A DNA stretch of 64,000 nucleotides from Toxonevra muliebris (lineage: Eukaryota > Arthropoda > Insecta > Diptera > Pallopteridae), in contig OY829326.1 of NCBI GenBank assembly GCA_963691655.1, positions 149,810,998 to 149,874,997 of the forward strand. Reading direction: 5' to 3'. The translations under genes and the position numbers were made by a program. The notes beneath the pieces were generated by a model. The model did not search any database. It was not told the DNA's origin and worked only from the letters and a program-made list of their open reading frames with translations. This document shows, piece after piece, positions 45,190-57,290 of this stretch. Within the stretch, counting starts at the first letter, position 1, and every line of letters starts with the position of its first letter.

Positions 45190-46311
45190 GCTGTATTTAC
45201 CTCTTGTCTATTGCGGCGGAAAATTGCCGTCTGTGAGGGGCATTATTATTGGCGGTTCATTAACATCGTAAGCTTTCAAACAATTCATCCTATAACCTCA
45301 ACATTTATTTTGGGCGGAACAAATATTCGTATTTCTTTGGAACATGAGTACGTGGCTCGTATACCGGCTTTATTTATGCGACAAATCGCTTTCTTCGTTA
45401 CAGCGGGTCTTTCGTTAGCGAGTATAGATACCAAAATGTTTTCTGGGTGAGCTGCAAATTCATTTTTCTCTAAAACCGGAAAAAGAACCCGCTTAGCGCT
45501 GTTTGGCAAGTATTTTATTTTGTCAACTGTAAGCTAGAGACTTTTAGGATCGTTTACTATTGTATGGTTGTTTTTTATATGAAACTATAGTGCAGCATAT
45601 ACGCGCATAGCAAATTCAGACAACTGTTTCAAAATCACAGATGGATTTTTCATCGATTTGTTTTCCCTGAGAATTCTGCACGCAGTAGTAACCCAACGTT
45701 CGTAATTCACAAAGTCAAGAAGATTCCGAGGAAAGTTTTGAGAACAAACTTCAAGACTGATAGCCTTATAAGCCTTCTTGAGGTAACGCTCAGCAGTATT
45801 CAGTTCAGCATCTTCTACGACCTCGATTGTCTAGTGGATAGTGCACTAAACTTTCATCCAGAAAGTTGCGGGTTCGATTCCCGTCTTGGTCTGGTGCTTA
45901 ATTCTCATAAACTTCTTATATTCACTATCGATATGAAGTGGATGAGAATAATAAGAATGTGTACAAGTACACACCTTGGTTGGTAATGGCAAAACCACCG
46001 AGCTGATAAAAAATTGCAACACAGCCGTTCGGAATCGGCTAGGTAGGTCCTACCATCGCCACTGTGGTCTAATGGCAGAGTGCCAGACTCTTATCTCTGG
46101 AGACCTGAGTTCGATTCTCGGCTTGGGTATGTTTCTTATCTATCTTACTTTCTCTCTGCCTTTCTTTCTTTCTTGGGGCTTTGGTACAATAGATCTTATA
46201 GGTCGCAGTGCCTGACTTTCGAGTAGCCCTTCTTTCAAATAATAATCTTCTATTTGCGCTATGAAAGAGTAAAATGGTTAAAAATTTATAATAGTGCCAC
46301 GTTGAAGCCAC
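45190..46311 (-). pseudogene. Decayed ORF of a dispersed insect repeat family, split by a SINE
   Basis: Minus-strand blocks in order are IEDAELNTAERYLKKAYKAI (restored across the SINE), VNYERWVTTACRILRENKSM, KQLSEFAMRVYAA, LEKNEFAAHPENILVSIL, RIFVPPKINVEV and a final NEPPIIMPLTDGNF, with stops and shifts between. I associate this order (FAHPEN block, PKINF block, EPP(I/L) block) with a multi-copy, transposon-like protein family of insects of unknown function, from memory only. No catalytic motif is visible. Confidence 0.4.
45818..46244 (+). mobile_element. Dimeric tRNA-derived SINE, copy 2, complete
   Basis: Module 1 (45819-45891) is tRNA-Glu-like: TGTCTAGTGGATAG, anticodon loop CTTTCAT and B box GGTTCGATTCCCG. 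A linker of about 165 bp leads to module 2 (about 46060-46125): TGGTCTAATGGCAGAGTGCC, loop near CTCTTAT and B box GAGTTCGATTCTCG. A pyrimidine-rich run (TTTCTTTCTTTC) and the conserved 3' end follow. ATCTTCTA flanks both sides (45810-45817 and 46245-46252). Internal A and B boxes imply RNA polymerase III transcription. Confidence 0.85.
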
Positions 46312-48229
46312 GTTGAGCTAGTCAAAATGTTAAAAACTTCCTTCTCTTATGTCTATCTTTTTTTTTACGTCTTAAAACTCGGATTCAACCTACACAAGTC
46401 TATGCGAAAATTCGGAAAATTCCAGGAAGCCAGTTTTTTCTTTTCCCTCTGTAATATGAGACCCAAATGGCACCTTTTGACACCTATACCGTTTTCATAT
46501 AAAAAAAAATTGTGTTTTTCAATCCGACCTAATATCTATATAGTAACAAAATCCCCAGAAGGTTTTATAAAGTTAGCTGCAATTTTGTTTGATGCGGGCC
46601 TAAAGTTTGCATATTTCTAACAATAACAATACTAAAACCATAAGGCAACTTGTTAAACTTGCATCTGAGACTGTTTGTATGTTTAGTAGTTAATAGTAGA
46701 ATTTTTCGTAGAATATTTGCCTTGAATATATTAACCCATTAGCTACCTCCATTATGGGTATTTTTTTCTTCTATCTTGTACATTTGGGTCTTTACATCAA
46801 ATTTCATTGCACGATTTCACAGTTTCTTGGATTTCTCTTTCCAGGCTTAATGTCTACGCTACTTGGGCGGCCTCTTCTTTTACTCCTTATTATTAATCTG
46901 TTTTTATAAATATTCACTTAAATTTTTGCATAAATAATTTATGCTTTTATTAATAAATTTCATTCTCTCTTGATGCTGCGTACTTATTATACACAAAGTT
47001 CATTTGTATTCAATCAACTGCATATGAAGTCATCAATCATTAAGCAAAATTGACTTAAAATGAAAACTTTCTATTATGTATAATAAAATTCCAAGTATAA
47101 GTGCGTATAAATAAACGAACATGCGACATACAGAGCTCCACACATAAGTTAAGCCTGGAAAATTTCCATTTATACACGTGAATTTCATGTAATTGGAAAA
47201 ATGTAATATAATTTATCTGAACGATGAGATATACCCAACAACCTTTTCCTCACTGAACTCCACCCTCCCTCACTTTGTGCACTGCTGCATAAATGTATTC
47301 CCTATGCATATGTATATCTTATCCCAACTTAGCATGCAAGAGATTACCTCTTACGCTCTGTGCTAATTGAAATATTCTTAATCAGATTTTGTTCGCGGCA
47401 CTGTTGACCGCACTTAATCCACAATTACCCAAACGGTACTGATATGTATACGAGTACATACACACGCGCATATAAACATATATGTGTATGTATGTATGTC
47501 TGCATGATATATGTATGCAGACACATAAACAGCCAAATAACCAGCAACATATTGATGTTGCTGCTGCTGCTGTTAGTGGACCGTATGTGGTAAAAACAGT
47601 AGTTGGTGAACGTGTAAGGATATTGCATTGTAAACGTTTTCATATCTTGTTAAATATACAAACATACATACATACATATAATTCAGTAGTGATAGCTTGT
47701 ATTGCTGTTGTTTTTGTTGTAGGCTGTTGTAAGTAGTAACGCTTGTTACACTATTACAGCCAGCAAGCAGTGGCACGCACGCTCATTGTGCGCGTTTTAG
47801 CGCTTAACAAGGTAGGCGCGTCTGTCTTTGGCCATATACGCGTACTTACACTACTGCAGCATGTGAATTGCTGAACGATTTTTAGTTTAAGCTCGTTTTT
47901 TTTTTTGCTTGTTTTTTTTTGTATCTGTTAGGGCGCTGTTGAGAAAGTAGCCAAGTAGAACGGGCGGCATCGCCCACTTTTTTTCTTCTGCTGGTATTGT
48001 AAGAAACTTTGTATGGCATTGCTGTTGCTACTACAGCTAATGCTGTCGTTTGTGCCACAGATTTTTTAAAAATCTTTCTTCATCTTCTGCTTAACTTTTT
48101 CTTCAACTTCTGCTGTTAGTAGATTAAAAAGCAGCACACGCGTACATTTGGTAACTGATTAACGATGAGGCAGTAATAGTTGAAGACAATGGCGCATCAA
48201 GAGGGGCAGAGAAAATCTTGACCGGTTTT
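46253..48229. other. No gene seen; GTATG repeats near 47480 and 47660
   Basis: AT-rich DNA. Apart from the repeat arm at about 46400-46560, I see only short GTATGTAT/ACATACAT runs and (CTG)n near 47560. Confidence 0.45.
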
Positions 48230-49228
48230 TAGGTCTTATTTTGGTCCGAGTTCTAGTTTGATTTTTCAGTCCGAATTTTGTTTTCGTTTTTGATCTCAAT
48301 TTCGATAAATATTTGGTCAGAGTCCGTATTTCTTAGGGCTATTTATGCTTCAATTTTGGCAACAGGTTTTTATTTTGTTTTGATCAAAGTTTTGATCTGA
48401 ATATCAGGATGGATATCGTTCTGAATTTTGATCTGCTTTTTGCCTAGATTTATAGTCAAAATTTAGTTTTAGTTTTGATATTATTTTTGATCTGTTTTTT
48501 AAGTTTAATTTTGAACATCTCCTGGTCCCGATTTGTGTTCGAACTTTTGAGTATGAATTTTTGCTTAATTTTTTGTCTGAAATTCGGTCTACTTTTCGTC
48601 TAGATTTGGGTGTGGTTTTTGCTTAATTTTGATATGAGTTTCTGTCTGAATTTTGGTGTGGGTCTGGAATTTGTTCTGAATTTTGGTCAAATTTTGCACT
48701 AGATTTTTAGTAGGAATTCCAACTAAGTTTATATATGATTTATGTCTATTTTGGGTTTGGATTTCTGTTCACTTTTGGTGTCAATTTTGGTCTGGAATTG
48801 AGTGTAATTTATAGTCTGGTTTTTGTCTAATTTTTGGTCTACCTGAATTTTTCATATGGGTTTTAGTCCAAATTTCGGCCAGCTAGAATTCTAATCTTTA
48901 ATTTGGACTAAATTTTGATGAGATCTTTAGTCTGAACTTTGGTTCGTTCTTGTCCGAAGTTTTGTCTGATTTTTGATCTTGATTTTAGTCAAGTTTTTAG
49001 TCTGAACTTTTGTTTGGTTTTTGGTCTCGATTTGATCTAAGTTCTGGTATAACTTCTTGTTTGGATTTTGGTCAGAATTTTGATAATATTTTTAGTACCT
49101 GAATTATTGTTTAGTTTTTGGTTTGGATTTTTAATCTGAATTCTGATTTTTTTTTTTTTTTGACTGCTGTTTAGTCTGAATTTTATATTTTTTTTTTTAT
49201 TTTCGGTCTAAATATCGCGATGATTTTT
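48230..49228 (-). repeat. Degenerate 12-bp array, block 3 (TTTTGGTCTGAA type)
   Basis: About 1 kb is composed of variants of TTTTGGTCTGAA. It is the complement of the unit in the arrays at 21.5 and 24.8 kb. Open frames here are repetitive (for example F-G-L-N-F) and are not evidence of a gene. Confidence 0.8.
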
Positions 49229-49236
49229 TTGTCTTA

Positions 49237-49714
49237 CTTTTAGGAGGGCGCGCCGCGGCAAATTAGCCGCAAATTGTTTATTTTGCGTTTTTAAAATACA
49301 AATCATAGTAGCCGACCGCGGCCACACAAGTGACTTTGTAAGTTTTGAGATGCAGCGTGGTTTACCGTTAGCCGTTGGTTTCTGCGTTACATCGTTTAGC
49401 TGCTATTTGTGTTTGAAAATTGGTATCACGCTTTTGCGACTAATTTGCCGCGGCGCGCCTTTTTGTGTAACAAAAAAAATTCAAGGGTAGCTTGATGAAA
49501 AATTTTCATTGTCAAAATGATGACAAATAAACAATTCAAAATAAATGCATAACATAGAGTTCAATATCACTAAAAATCAATCAATTGCTTTACTTTAATG
49601 ATTTTTTTGCAATAAATAAGAAAAATTGCAGTCGATACTATGAAATTTACCTTGTGGCTAGATTGCCGCGGCGCGCCCTCTCGCGTCACTTTTTAGAGCG
49701 CGCCCTCCGAAGGG
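49237..49714. mobile_element. GC-rich inverted-repeat island inside the array, possible TTAA-type MITE
   Basis: GGCGCGCCGCGGCAAATTAG (49247-49266) recurs as an exact 20-bp complement at 49440-49459, again almost exactly at 49658-49678, and partly at 49696-49705. The right end CCTCCGAAGGG abuts TTAA (49715-49718). The left end TTTTAGGAGGG is a decayed version preceded by TTAC. The island splits the 12-bp array. Confidence 0.55.
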
Positions 49715-49719
49715 TTAAA

Positions 49720-50010
49720 TCTGGTGTAAGTTTTAATATGGTTTTCGGTTTGAATTTAAGTCCGAATTTTTATCAATTTTTTGGTCTGAATTTTGTATTA
49801 AATTTTGATTTGAATTTTAGTTTCTATTTTAGTTTGATTTTTGCTTTTATTTTGATTTTAAGTTTGGTGTGAATTTCGGTCCAAAATATGGCCTGAATGT
49901 TGGTCTGATTATATTATGAATTTTGATTTGAAATTTAGCCTGATTATTGCTCAAATCATCAAATTTTTGGTCCGAACTACGGTTTGCTTTCGGTATGAAT
50001 ATCGACGTCA
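49720..50010 (-). repeat. Degenerate 12-bp array, block 4
   Basis: Continuation of block 3 beyond the GC-rich island, with the same TTTTGGTCTGAA-like units. Confidence 0.75.
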
Positions 50011-53000
50011 TTTTTCATTCCAATTTCCATTCAACTTTTGGCAGAAAAATTATCTCCCCATCTAAACCCAATTTCACTCTCCGGCACTGGTTGAAGAGGC
50101 ACCAGCTTAACGTTTCACTTGTTAGTTAGTAGCTTCCCTTTTTTTGTTTTGTTTTTCTTTAATTTTTTTTTCTTTTTTTGCTTTCCTCAAATCGCCAACA
50201 AGCATATCCTCCTTTTTTAATCATGTGCACTTAAGTTGAGATCATTTATAAGCAGATATCTTTAAATGAGAATTAATGCCGACTAAATAAGCTACTAAAC
50301 TCAAACATATAAAGTGAGGTTTTTCATCTTCTGAATTTTAATGAAAATGTTTCAGTTTGGCAGAATTTAAGATAAAAATATTACAAAGAATGTAATTTAA
50401 AACGAGAATTTTAACTTTCAAGCAGACCTCAAAAATGAATTACTACTACAGAAAAATCAGAAAATAAAAAAGTTAATTATTCCACATACAAATATCTTGT
50501 TATAAGAGACATAAGCTTAAAATATATTAACAAAAGAGCATAAATTTTATTGAAAAATAATAATAATAAAAAAAAGTAGCTACATAAAATATAACGGCAC
50601 ATACAATATGTATTCAAATTAATCATGTGAAGCAGCAGATTGAACAGCAATCAAAAATCAATTCATAAAAATTTGTTGCTGAAGCAAAAACAAATACTAT
50701 TTGTTATAAAACTGTCAACGAGCATAACACGCGCGGCGATCAGTGCGGCGATCATCATATCCCAAAACCTTTTCCTCAGAAAATTCAAAAGTCAAGTCAA
50801 GCTCATTCCAACTAACAATTCTCTGATTGCTTTAAGCCCTAAGTCTTTTATATGCAAACTAGTTTAAGGCTTTTTGCATATCCCGATATCGTTTCGGCAT
50901 GAGGATCGCTCTTGCAACATAAGCAAATACGCATATCTAAAGTGATCTTGCATTGAGCAGTAAAACAATGATGTCAATGCGACAGACACAATTCAATCAT
51001 TTTGAAGACCAAGTCTAAGAAACTGTCTGATGTGCGGTGTATGTGAATTTTGTTTTTATTTTTTTTTTTTTTTTAATTTTTGCGCTCCAACGATCTTGGT
51101 AGCTAGATTAAACAATCATCGATCAGTGAAACAGAAACGCAGAGCGCAACTACCAGCAGCTAAAAAAAAAAAAAATGTCAACACTGCTGGCTACAATTGA
51201 TTGTTGCAAGGAAAATGATGAAGAAAAATATATTTCTCAAGCATTGCCACTGTATGTTGGACTACACTGGTGCACACACTCGGGTGGTCTTATCATGTGA
51301 CTTGATTTCTGTTTCCTTTAACATTAAAAGTTGGTATGTATGTAAACGAAAGATCAGTGGTAAAGATCATTTTTATTTTCATTTTTTATTTTTTTTTTTT
51401 TTTTAACTATAAAATACATGTAGCTATAGCATATGAAAGTCGATGTGGTGTATTTGTATGCGTGTGTAAATCTTTTTTTCCACAGATGATGTATCCGTTT
51501 TTAATATATTCCACGCCGCTGCCGCTGCCGCCGCTTGATTTGTATAAATTTGATTATTATGCTTACAATAAAAACTGATATCACTGTAGCTGCTTTTTAG
51601 TTTTGGTTTTCATATATTTGTAGAACTTTTTACAAAAAGGATACAGGTGAAATTATGATGGTTTTGTATGCTGATGATCCTTTATTTATTGTATTCTCTT
51701 GTTTCTCCTTCTTTGACTTTTTCGAATTTTCATATATGAAATCCTATATATCGGTGCATATGTAGGTACTATATTTATATGCGACATTGTTTCAATTTGT
51801 TTGATCCATTGTTTTCAATACAAATTTAGTTTAATCAAACGATCTTTCTCTTTTCCCTCTCTCTCTTTTAGTATAATCAGATCATCATTCAGTATAAAGT
51901 GATCAATCAAAAATGCTAACTTTTAAATAAAATAGTTTATGATTCCATTGATTTTTCTGTCTTATATTTTGATTATATATGCATACAACAAGTAGATATA
52001 CATTTGTATTTTCATGTGATAAACTATGAGATTTTAACAAAATGATCACAAAATGATCTACAGTTTGTTAGAATTTGAATGTTGGCATACGCATCGTAAA
52101 TTTTCAATAAAAAAAATGGGAAACATTTGGTGACAAGAAATATGGTTACCTTTTTAGAATTTTAATAGTTTTATTTGTTTATAACATCGATTAGTTTGCG
52201 CTTAGTTTAGCTGGAATTTTTCAGAAATAAGTGCAAGTGAAGGCTGCTCGTCGAAATCGAAACTACTTGTATAAACTTAGAAGCATAAAACTTTTAACTT
52301 TAACTTTTCAGGATTGCGTTAAAAGATTCATATCTGACAGTTTATAAAAATTTATCACAATAAACTGTTATTTATCTCTTAAACTGTTTTCTCATTTTTA
52401 ATTGATCTTTTATTACAGTTATACAGAAAAATTAGTACTTTGGTTTTTGTGTCTAGCAAAACCCACTTTTCATAAGCTAATGCAGTCTCTACGATGATAA
52501 CAGAATGTTCTTGTTCGATGATCATCTTAAACTTTACCGAAAAAGAAAACCATCCATTAGCTTTGGCATTGCTCGCAAAATCAAGCCTTTTTACCATGAC
52601 AAAATTCCAAAACCTGATGGGAAAACTTTAAGATTCAAATAACTAGTGTTCATGGGTAACAGTTGCTATTATAAAAGCAACACAACGACACGTGTGGCTA
52701 AGACTAATAAAGAAACGTACGGTTCGAGCAAAAATTCTCATGATGTCCCTTCTGATGTAGTATCTCTAGGGCAGTGATCTCTGCAAAGTTACATGCCAAG
52801 ATAGTGAGTTGACTTTAGTGGATGAAAAACCAGCATCAAATAAAAGCTAAGACTTCCTGAGGATGGTCTTAAAACAACTTAAACACGTAGGAGTAAATAA
52901 AAATTGAAATCTTTCTTTAATTGTTTCAAAAAATCAACGACCCAAAAGCCCGAATAGATAAAAAATACTTTAAAAGCTAAGACGTTTACTTCCTCAATAA

Positions 53001-53079
53001 AAAAAAGACACGACAACTAAGTCGGTCACATTTGTTGCCGAAAACAAAACCTCCAAAAATTATAATACAATAGAAAAAA
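50011..53079. other. No gene seen
   Basis: AT-rich DNA with homopolymers. The open frames at 50640-50867 and 51197-51578 lack motifs and have low-complexity ends. Confidence 0.5.
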
Positions 53080-53870
53080 ACCGCCGAAATGCCTACACAG
53101 ACTGCAATCGCTAGCATTATACGCTGACGACTGCCCTATCCTCATGATAGGGAAAAATCATGCAGATTTTACAGGGCACATAAATCTATACTATAATCAA
53201 AATATAAGGGTTCTTAAAAAATCATCACCTGCATCTTTCCTGCAGAGAAGTTAACGGCAACACTTTTTAAACCCTAGGCGAAGTAAGTAAGACGCGTGGC
53301 CTACATTCAATTTAAAAGGAGCTCAATGCTGACGATCAGATACCCAAAGGTATTGGGGGTAACATTTGCCAGTATGCAGAATTGTCTCTAGCATTCGAAA
53401 AGCAGACGTAACAATATGCTAAAGGAAGCACATGGGGGAAAACCAGCGAGACCTTTCTCACAACATACAAGATAACCGGCAGATCAATCCTAAACTACGG
53501 CGCATTCATTTGGAGTCCACTCATTAGCGATTCTCAATGACAAAGACAGCAACAGTGCCTAAATACAGCCCTACACACCATCACAGACTGCCTCTTAATG
53601 ATACATAATGTCCACCTGTACGAAGAAACAAAGTCAAGGAACACAATGTTTTCTTAGTTAAGCAGTTCTGGCTGTCTCACTGACCAACACCCGAACAGAA
53701 CCCTTACAACCTGTATACCTCCACCACTTTACATATGCAAAGACCCGACTTTCTACAATGACGACATTCAACTGGCTAGTGCTAGCTTCTTTGGACTTGA
53801 CTCGAAAGAGAACACAGATGAAACTTAAAACAAAATGGTAATAAATTATGACTTAATTTTAGTTGTTACA
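53080..53870 (+). pseudogene. Jockey/CR1-like LINE reverse transcriptase C-terminal remnant
   Basis: Broken frames give, in order, a decayed YADDC-like box (LYADDCPILM, near 53117), a QIPKVLGVTF-like block (near 53350), RRNNMLKEAHGG, then TYKITGRSILNYGAFIWSP (53464-53520) and a tail ending FYNDDIQLASASFFGLDS. These are consecutive landmarks of the thumb and post-RT region of Jockey/CR1-group LINEs. An ACAACAACAAC run follows at 53868-53882. Many stops make it dead. Confidence 0.7.
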
Positions 53871-53975
53871 ACAACAACAACCTGCAAGGTGCTTACCCCT
53901 TCGTTTTCAAATTTTGTATGGAAATATTGGGCCAAACGAACACGTAACTTTACTTGACTGTCATTCAATCAGGGG

Positions 53976-54098
53976 CCGGACATAATCCCATTGGCTTCAT
54001 GTCCGCCGAGAAACGGGCATAATGCCCAAAAAAAAAATTTTAAGCATTGCGATGACCTCAAAATGGCCATAAAATCCAATGGGCATTATATCGGTTTT
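53976..54098. repeat. Small inverted repeat
   Basis: GCCGGACATAATCCCATTGG (from 53977) is imperfectly complementary to CCAATGGGCATTATATCGG (54078-54096). This hairpin has a short loop region containing GGGCATAATGCCC. No target duplication was found. Confidence 0.5.
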
Positions 54099-54100
54099 TA

Positions 54101-55023
54101 TTTTTTTATATATAAATACGAAAACCAAATTTAATCAATTTAAAACGAAGCAAATTTCATCAATTGAAATTTTTAAATGAAATATAAGCAAAAAAATATT
54201 TATCAAAAATCGCGTAAATCTACGGGATTTATGCCAGGTCACCGAACTAGTCGTGCAGATTTCGTGTATCCCAGATAATTTGTAGTTTTCGTAATACAGC
54301 CTTAGCATTCAAATTCTTTTTGGATCTACGTAAAATTTTAGCCTTCACCAGAGCCAAATTGGTCAAAGATTTTGGACGGCCCTCATACATAAAGATAGTA
54401 GATCCGGAATTTTCGAAACCACTTAGAAACAGTAGCTAGGAATGGTGAACTCACTCCATATGTATTTCGGTTTTAGTGAAAAAATTATACCCGCTTAAGT
54501 CAAAATTTGTAGAAAATGATAAATCGAATTTCTTGCTGTGTTGGTGAAGAGATTTCTGTCGACCTTACATCAATAATATTCCTGAGTTTCAAATTAAAAT
54601 TCGTAATATTATTACAAATCCTCTAACTTCGAATTTTTGAAAAACCAGACATTATGGTCCACTAAGATATCCGGGTTGAAAAAAAATGAATGTGTGGCAA
54701 TTAAAGGTGATCCGAAAAAAATCATTATGCACCGATCTGCTTATAAGTTCCTTTTCAATTTTGAAAGCCTTACTAATTTGCAAAGGTGATGTACTTCCAC
54801 TTATTAACATATTACATAAACATAAATCACATTAAAATTGTTTCGTTTCGTTGTATTTTCGATGAGATTTTTTTGGTGATACAAACATTTAACCTTACAT
54901 TGCAATGTGAAATCTTCAAATGAAATCAATGAATAACTTAGCTCTAATGATATCGATGCAACATCATCGATAATCACTACATCGACGATGAGTGTTTGAA
55001 CTTGCGACAAAAACCAAAATCAA

Positions 55024-55055
<32 letters not shown>

Positions 55056-57164
55056 CGTAAATATCTTTTACAAATATCTACATTTAAAGAAACAGAAAGA
55101 CTTTTTTGTGCCTCTACTAATCTTGAATTAATGTGAATGTCTCAAGACATGTTTTATTACAATTGCGTGTGTTTATATGTATGTATAGCTGGGCATACTT
55201 ATTATCTACATCAAATACATACAATTAACAAATCTTTAGATTTTGCATTATTATCAATGCCATCGTCATCAACATCGTCAACATTAACATCTTCAAAGTA
55301 AGTACCAAAAATCGTTTATTTTTGTTTGTACCGAGGTACGAAGTTTTATCCTTTTATTGGCATATTGCCAATTGGCAATATCTTGTTGTTGTATATTTCT
55401 TAAAAATATGCAAATTTTATGTAAATAAGTTTTCAACTATTCCAACAAATGCATTGCAATTTCAGTTTGCTGGGGAAGTTTGCTCCTTCGATCGTTCCCA
55501 TCGATCGATCACTTGCAGCCGATAAACGTTTTGCTGTTGTTGTTTTGCTGTTGCAATTTACTAATGTACCTTAATGGCAGACGATGATATTAACAACTTT
55601 TTCGTTAAATTTAACAGTTTTGCAACGCGACACAATAACATTGAAATGAAGTTTCAAGGCAAATGTTAATAAATCTAATTGAATGCAGAAAAATCGCAAG
55701 GCAAAAATCGTTCAGCAAAACTTAAGGAATCAGAACTTGATATGTCTGGCTGTAGTTTGTTCCAAGGGTTGTGTGGGTTATCTGTTTTAATTGCATTATT
55801 AGATAAAACTTTAGTGCTGGTTGAGTTCATGGTTGAAGAATTTGCTGAAGATTTTCTCAAGAAATCTTTAAAATGATTTCACTTCATTCAAATTAAAATT
55901 TTGGAAAATAGTAATTTTCCTTCAACTGGCCTTCAATTTTAATACTTTTTTTTGTTAATCTAAGTGCACTGAATACTTAACATGGCACTTTAATCTCAAT
56001 CTCAAAAATACACTCTCACGCACCACGCCCTTGGTGGTCCTTGTTCGAATTATCCAACAAACAATTCTACATTGAAATTGATTGTTATGATTGATTGCAA
56101 TCATCATTATCATCATATTGATCACAATTGATGCAAACGATAAAATAAACTGCAATAAAAACAACACAGAATTAAAAAAAAAAATAAAATAATAAAAACT
56201 TTTTGAATCAATTGCTTGCACACACGCTCATTAGCTCAAAGGGGCACTCATTAGCTGTTGTTTGGTGCATTGTAAAATAACAAGACCAAGAAAACTCAAT
56301 CGAACATACTCGTAAATCCTAATCCCACAACTGCAAAAATATAATAAATCCTCAAGTGCACTTTATTGTTTTTTTCCAATAAATCACACACATCCAAGAA
56401 AAAAACAATCCAAACAAAAACTAAAAAACAACATTGCAAAAAATCAAAACAAATAAATTGCAATAAAAATTGTGAGTAATCAAGGAAGCAGCAAAAAAAA
56501 AAAAAAACAGCTCAAATCTGACCACGAACCAATTTTTTATTTTTTAATTTTTTTTTATTTCGACCGCACACACAGGTCCTTGGTATGAGTTGGGTAGTAC
56601 TTCGCGAGTTGTGTAAATCTTATATTTGCTGGGCATTCAATTAAAAAGCGTAGGGGCCAAAGTTTCTGGCTGACATAACCTTTCAAGTTTCAAAAAAAAA
56701 ATGTATTTAATTTGGCTTCTTGCTCTTTAGCAAACTTACATAATTATTGCAGTTGGCGTAGGTTTTTTGTCTTGTTTTACATCCACTATCATAAAGAAAG
56801 TTCAAATGAATCGAAGGTAATTCCTTTACTTAATTGGCAGCGTTTGTGTTTGATTGATCGTAAAATAAGATCCTTTGGCTTTTTTTTTTTTTTGTATGTG
56901 AATTACTCATTGAAATCTGGAAATCTGAAAAGATTGAGTTTTTAGTTTTCTGTATATGTAAATAGCCATGTTTACTACTGTTGTTTACAATTGATTGGTT
57001 GATGTTAAGGAAATCTTAACTTAATTTGTTAATAAGAAGTTGATTTGAATTATGGTATGGGAGTTGTAGAGTCAAAATCAAAAATTTCTATGTTCGAGTC
57101 GTAAAAAAGAAGAAGAATGAAATGCATACCATGAGTATGAGGTATTCCAATCATATATACATTA
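54101..57164. other. No gene seen
   Basis: AT-rich, homopolymer-rich DNA (A run at 55023-55046). I find no exon-like or repeat-end structure. The frame at 55679-55876 is short and unmatched to any motif. Confidence 0.45.
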
Positions 57165-57290
57165 TTATTATTATTATTTGAAAGAGGACGACTCGAAAGT
57201 CAGGCACTGCGACCTATAAGATCTATTGTCCCAAAGCCCCCAGAAAGAAAGAAAGAAAGGCAGAGAGAAAGAAAGATAGAGAGGGTCTTT
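57165..57290 (-). mobile_element. SINE 3' end only
   Basis: The complement reads the pyrimidine run (CTTTCTTTCTCTCTGCC), then GGGACAATAGATCTTATAGG, TCGCAGTGCCTGACTTTCGAG and TTTCAAATAATAAT, matching the end of 45818-46244. Both tRNA-like modules are missing. Confidence 0.8.

Noticed and set aside
45819..45891. A functional tRNA-Glu gene
   Set aside because: The acceptor stem has two mismatches, the sequence continues into a conserved SINE body with target duplications, and a homologous copy exists at 7.7-8.1 kb.
49585..49872. A repetitive membrane-like protein (F-x-L-N-F repeats)
   Set aside because: The frame follows the 12-bp degenerate array. The repeats are nucleotide repeats and there is no start context or signal.
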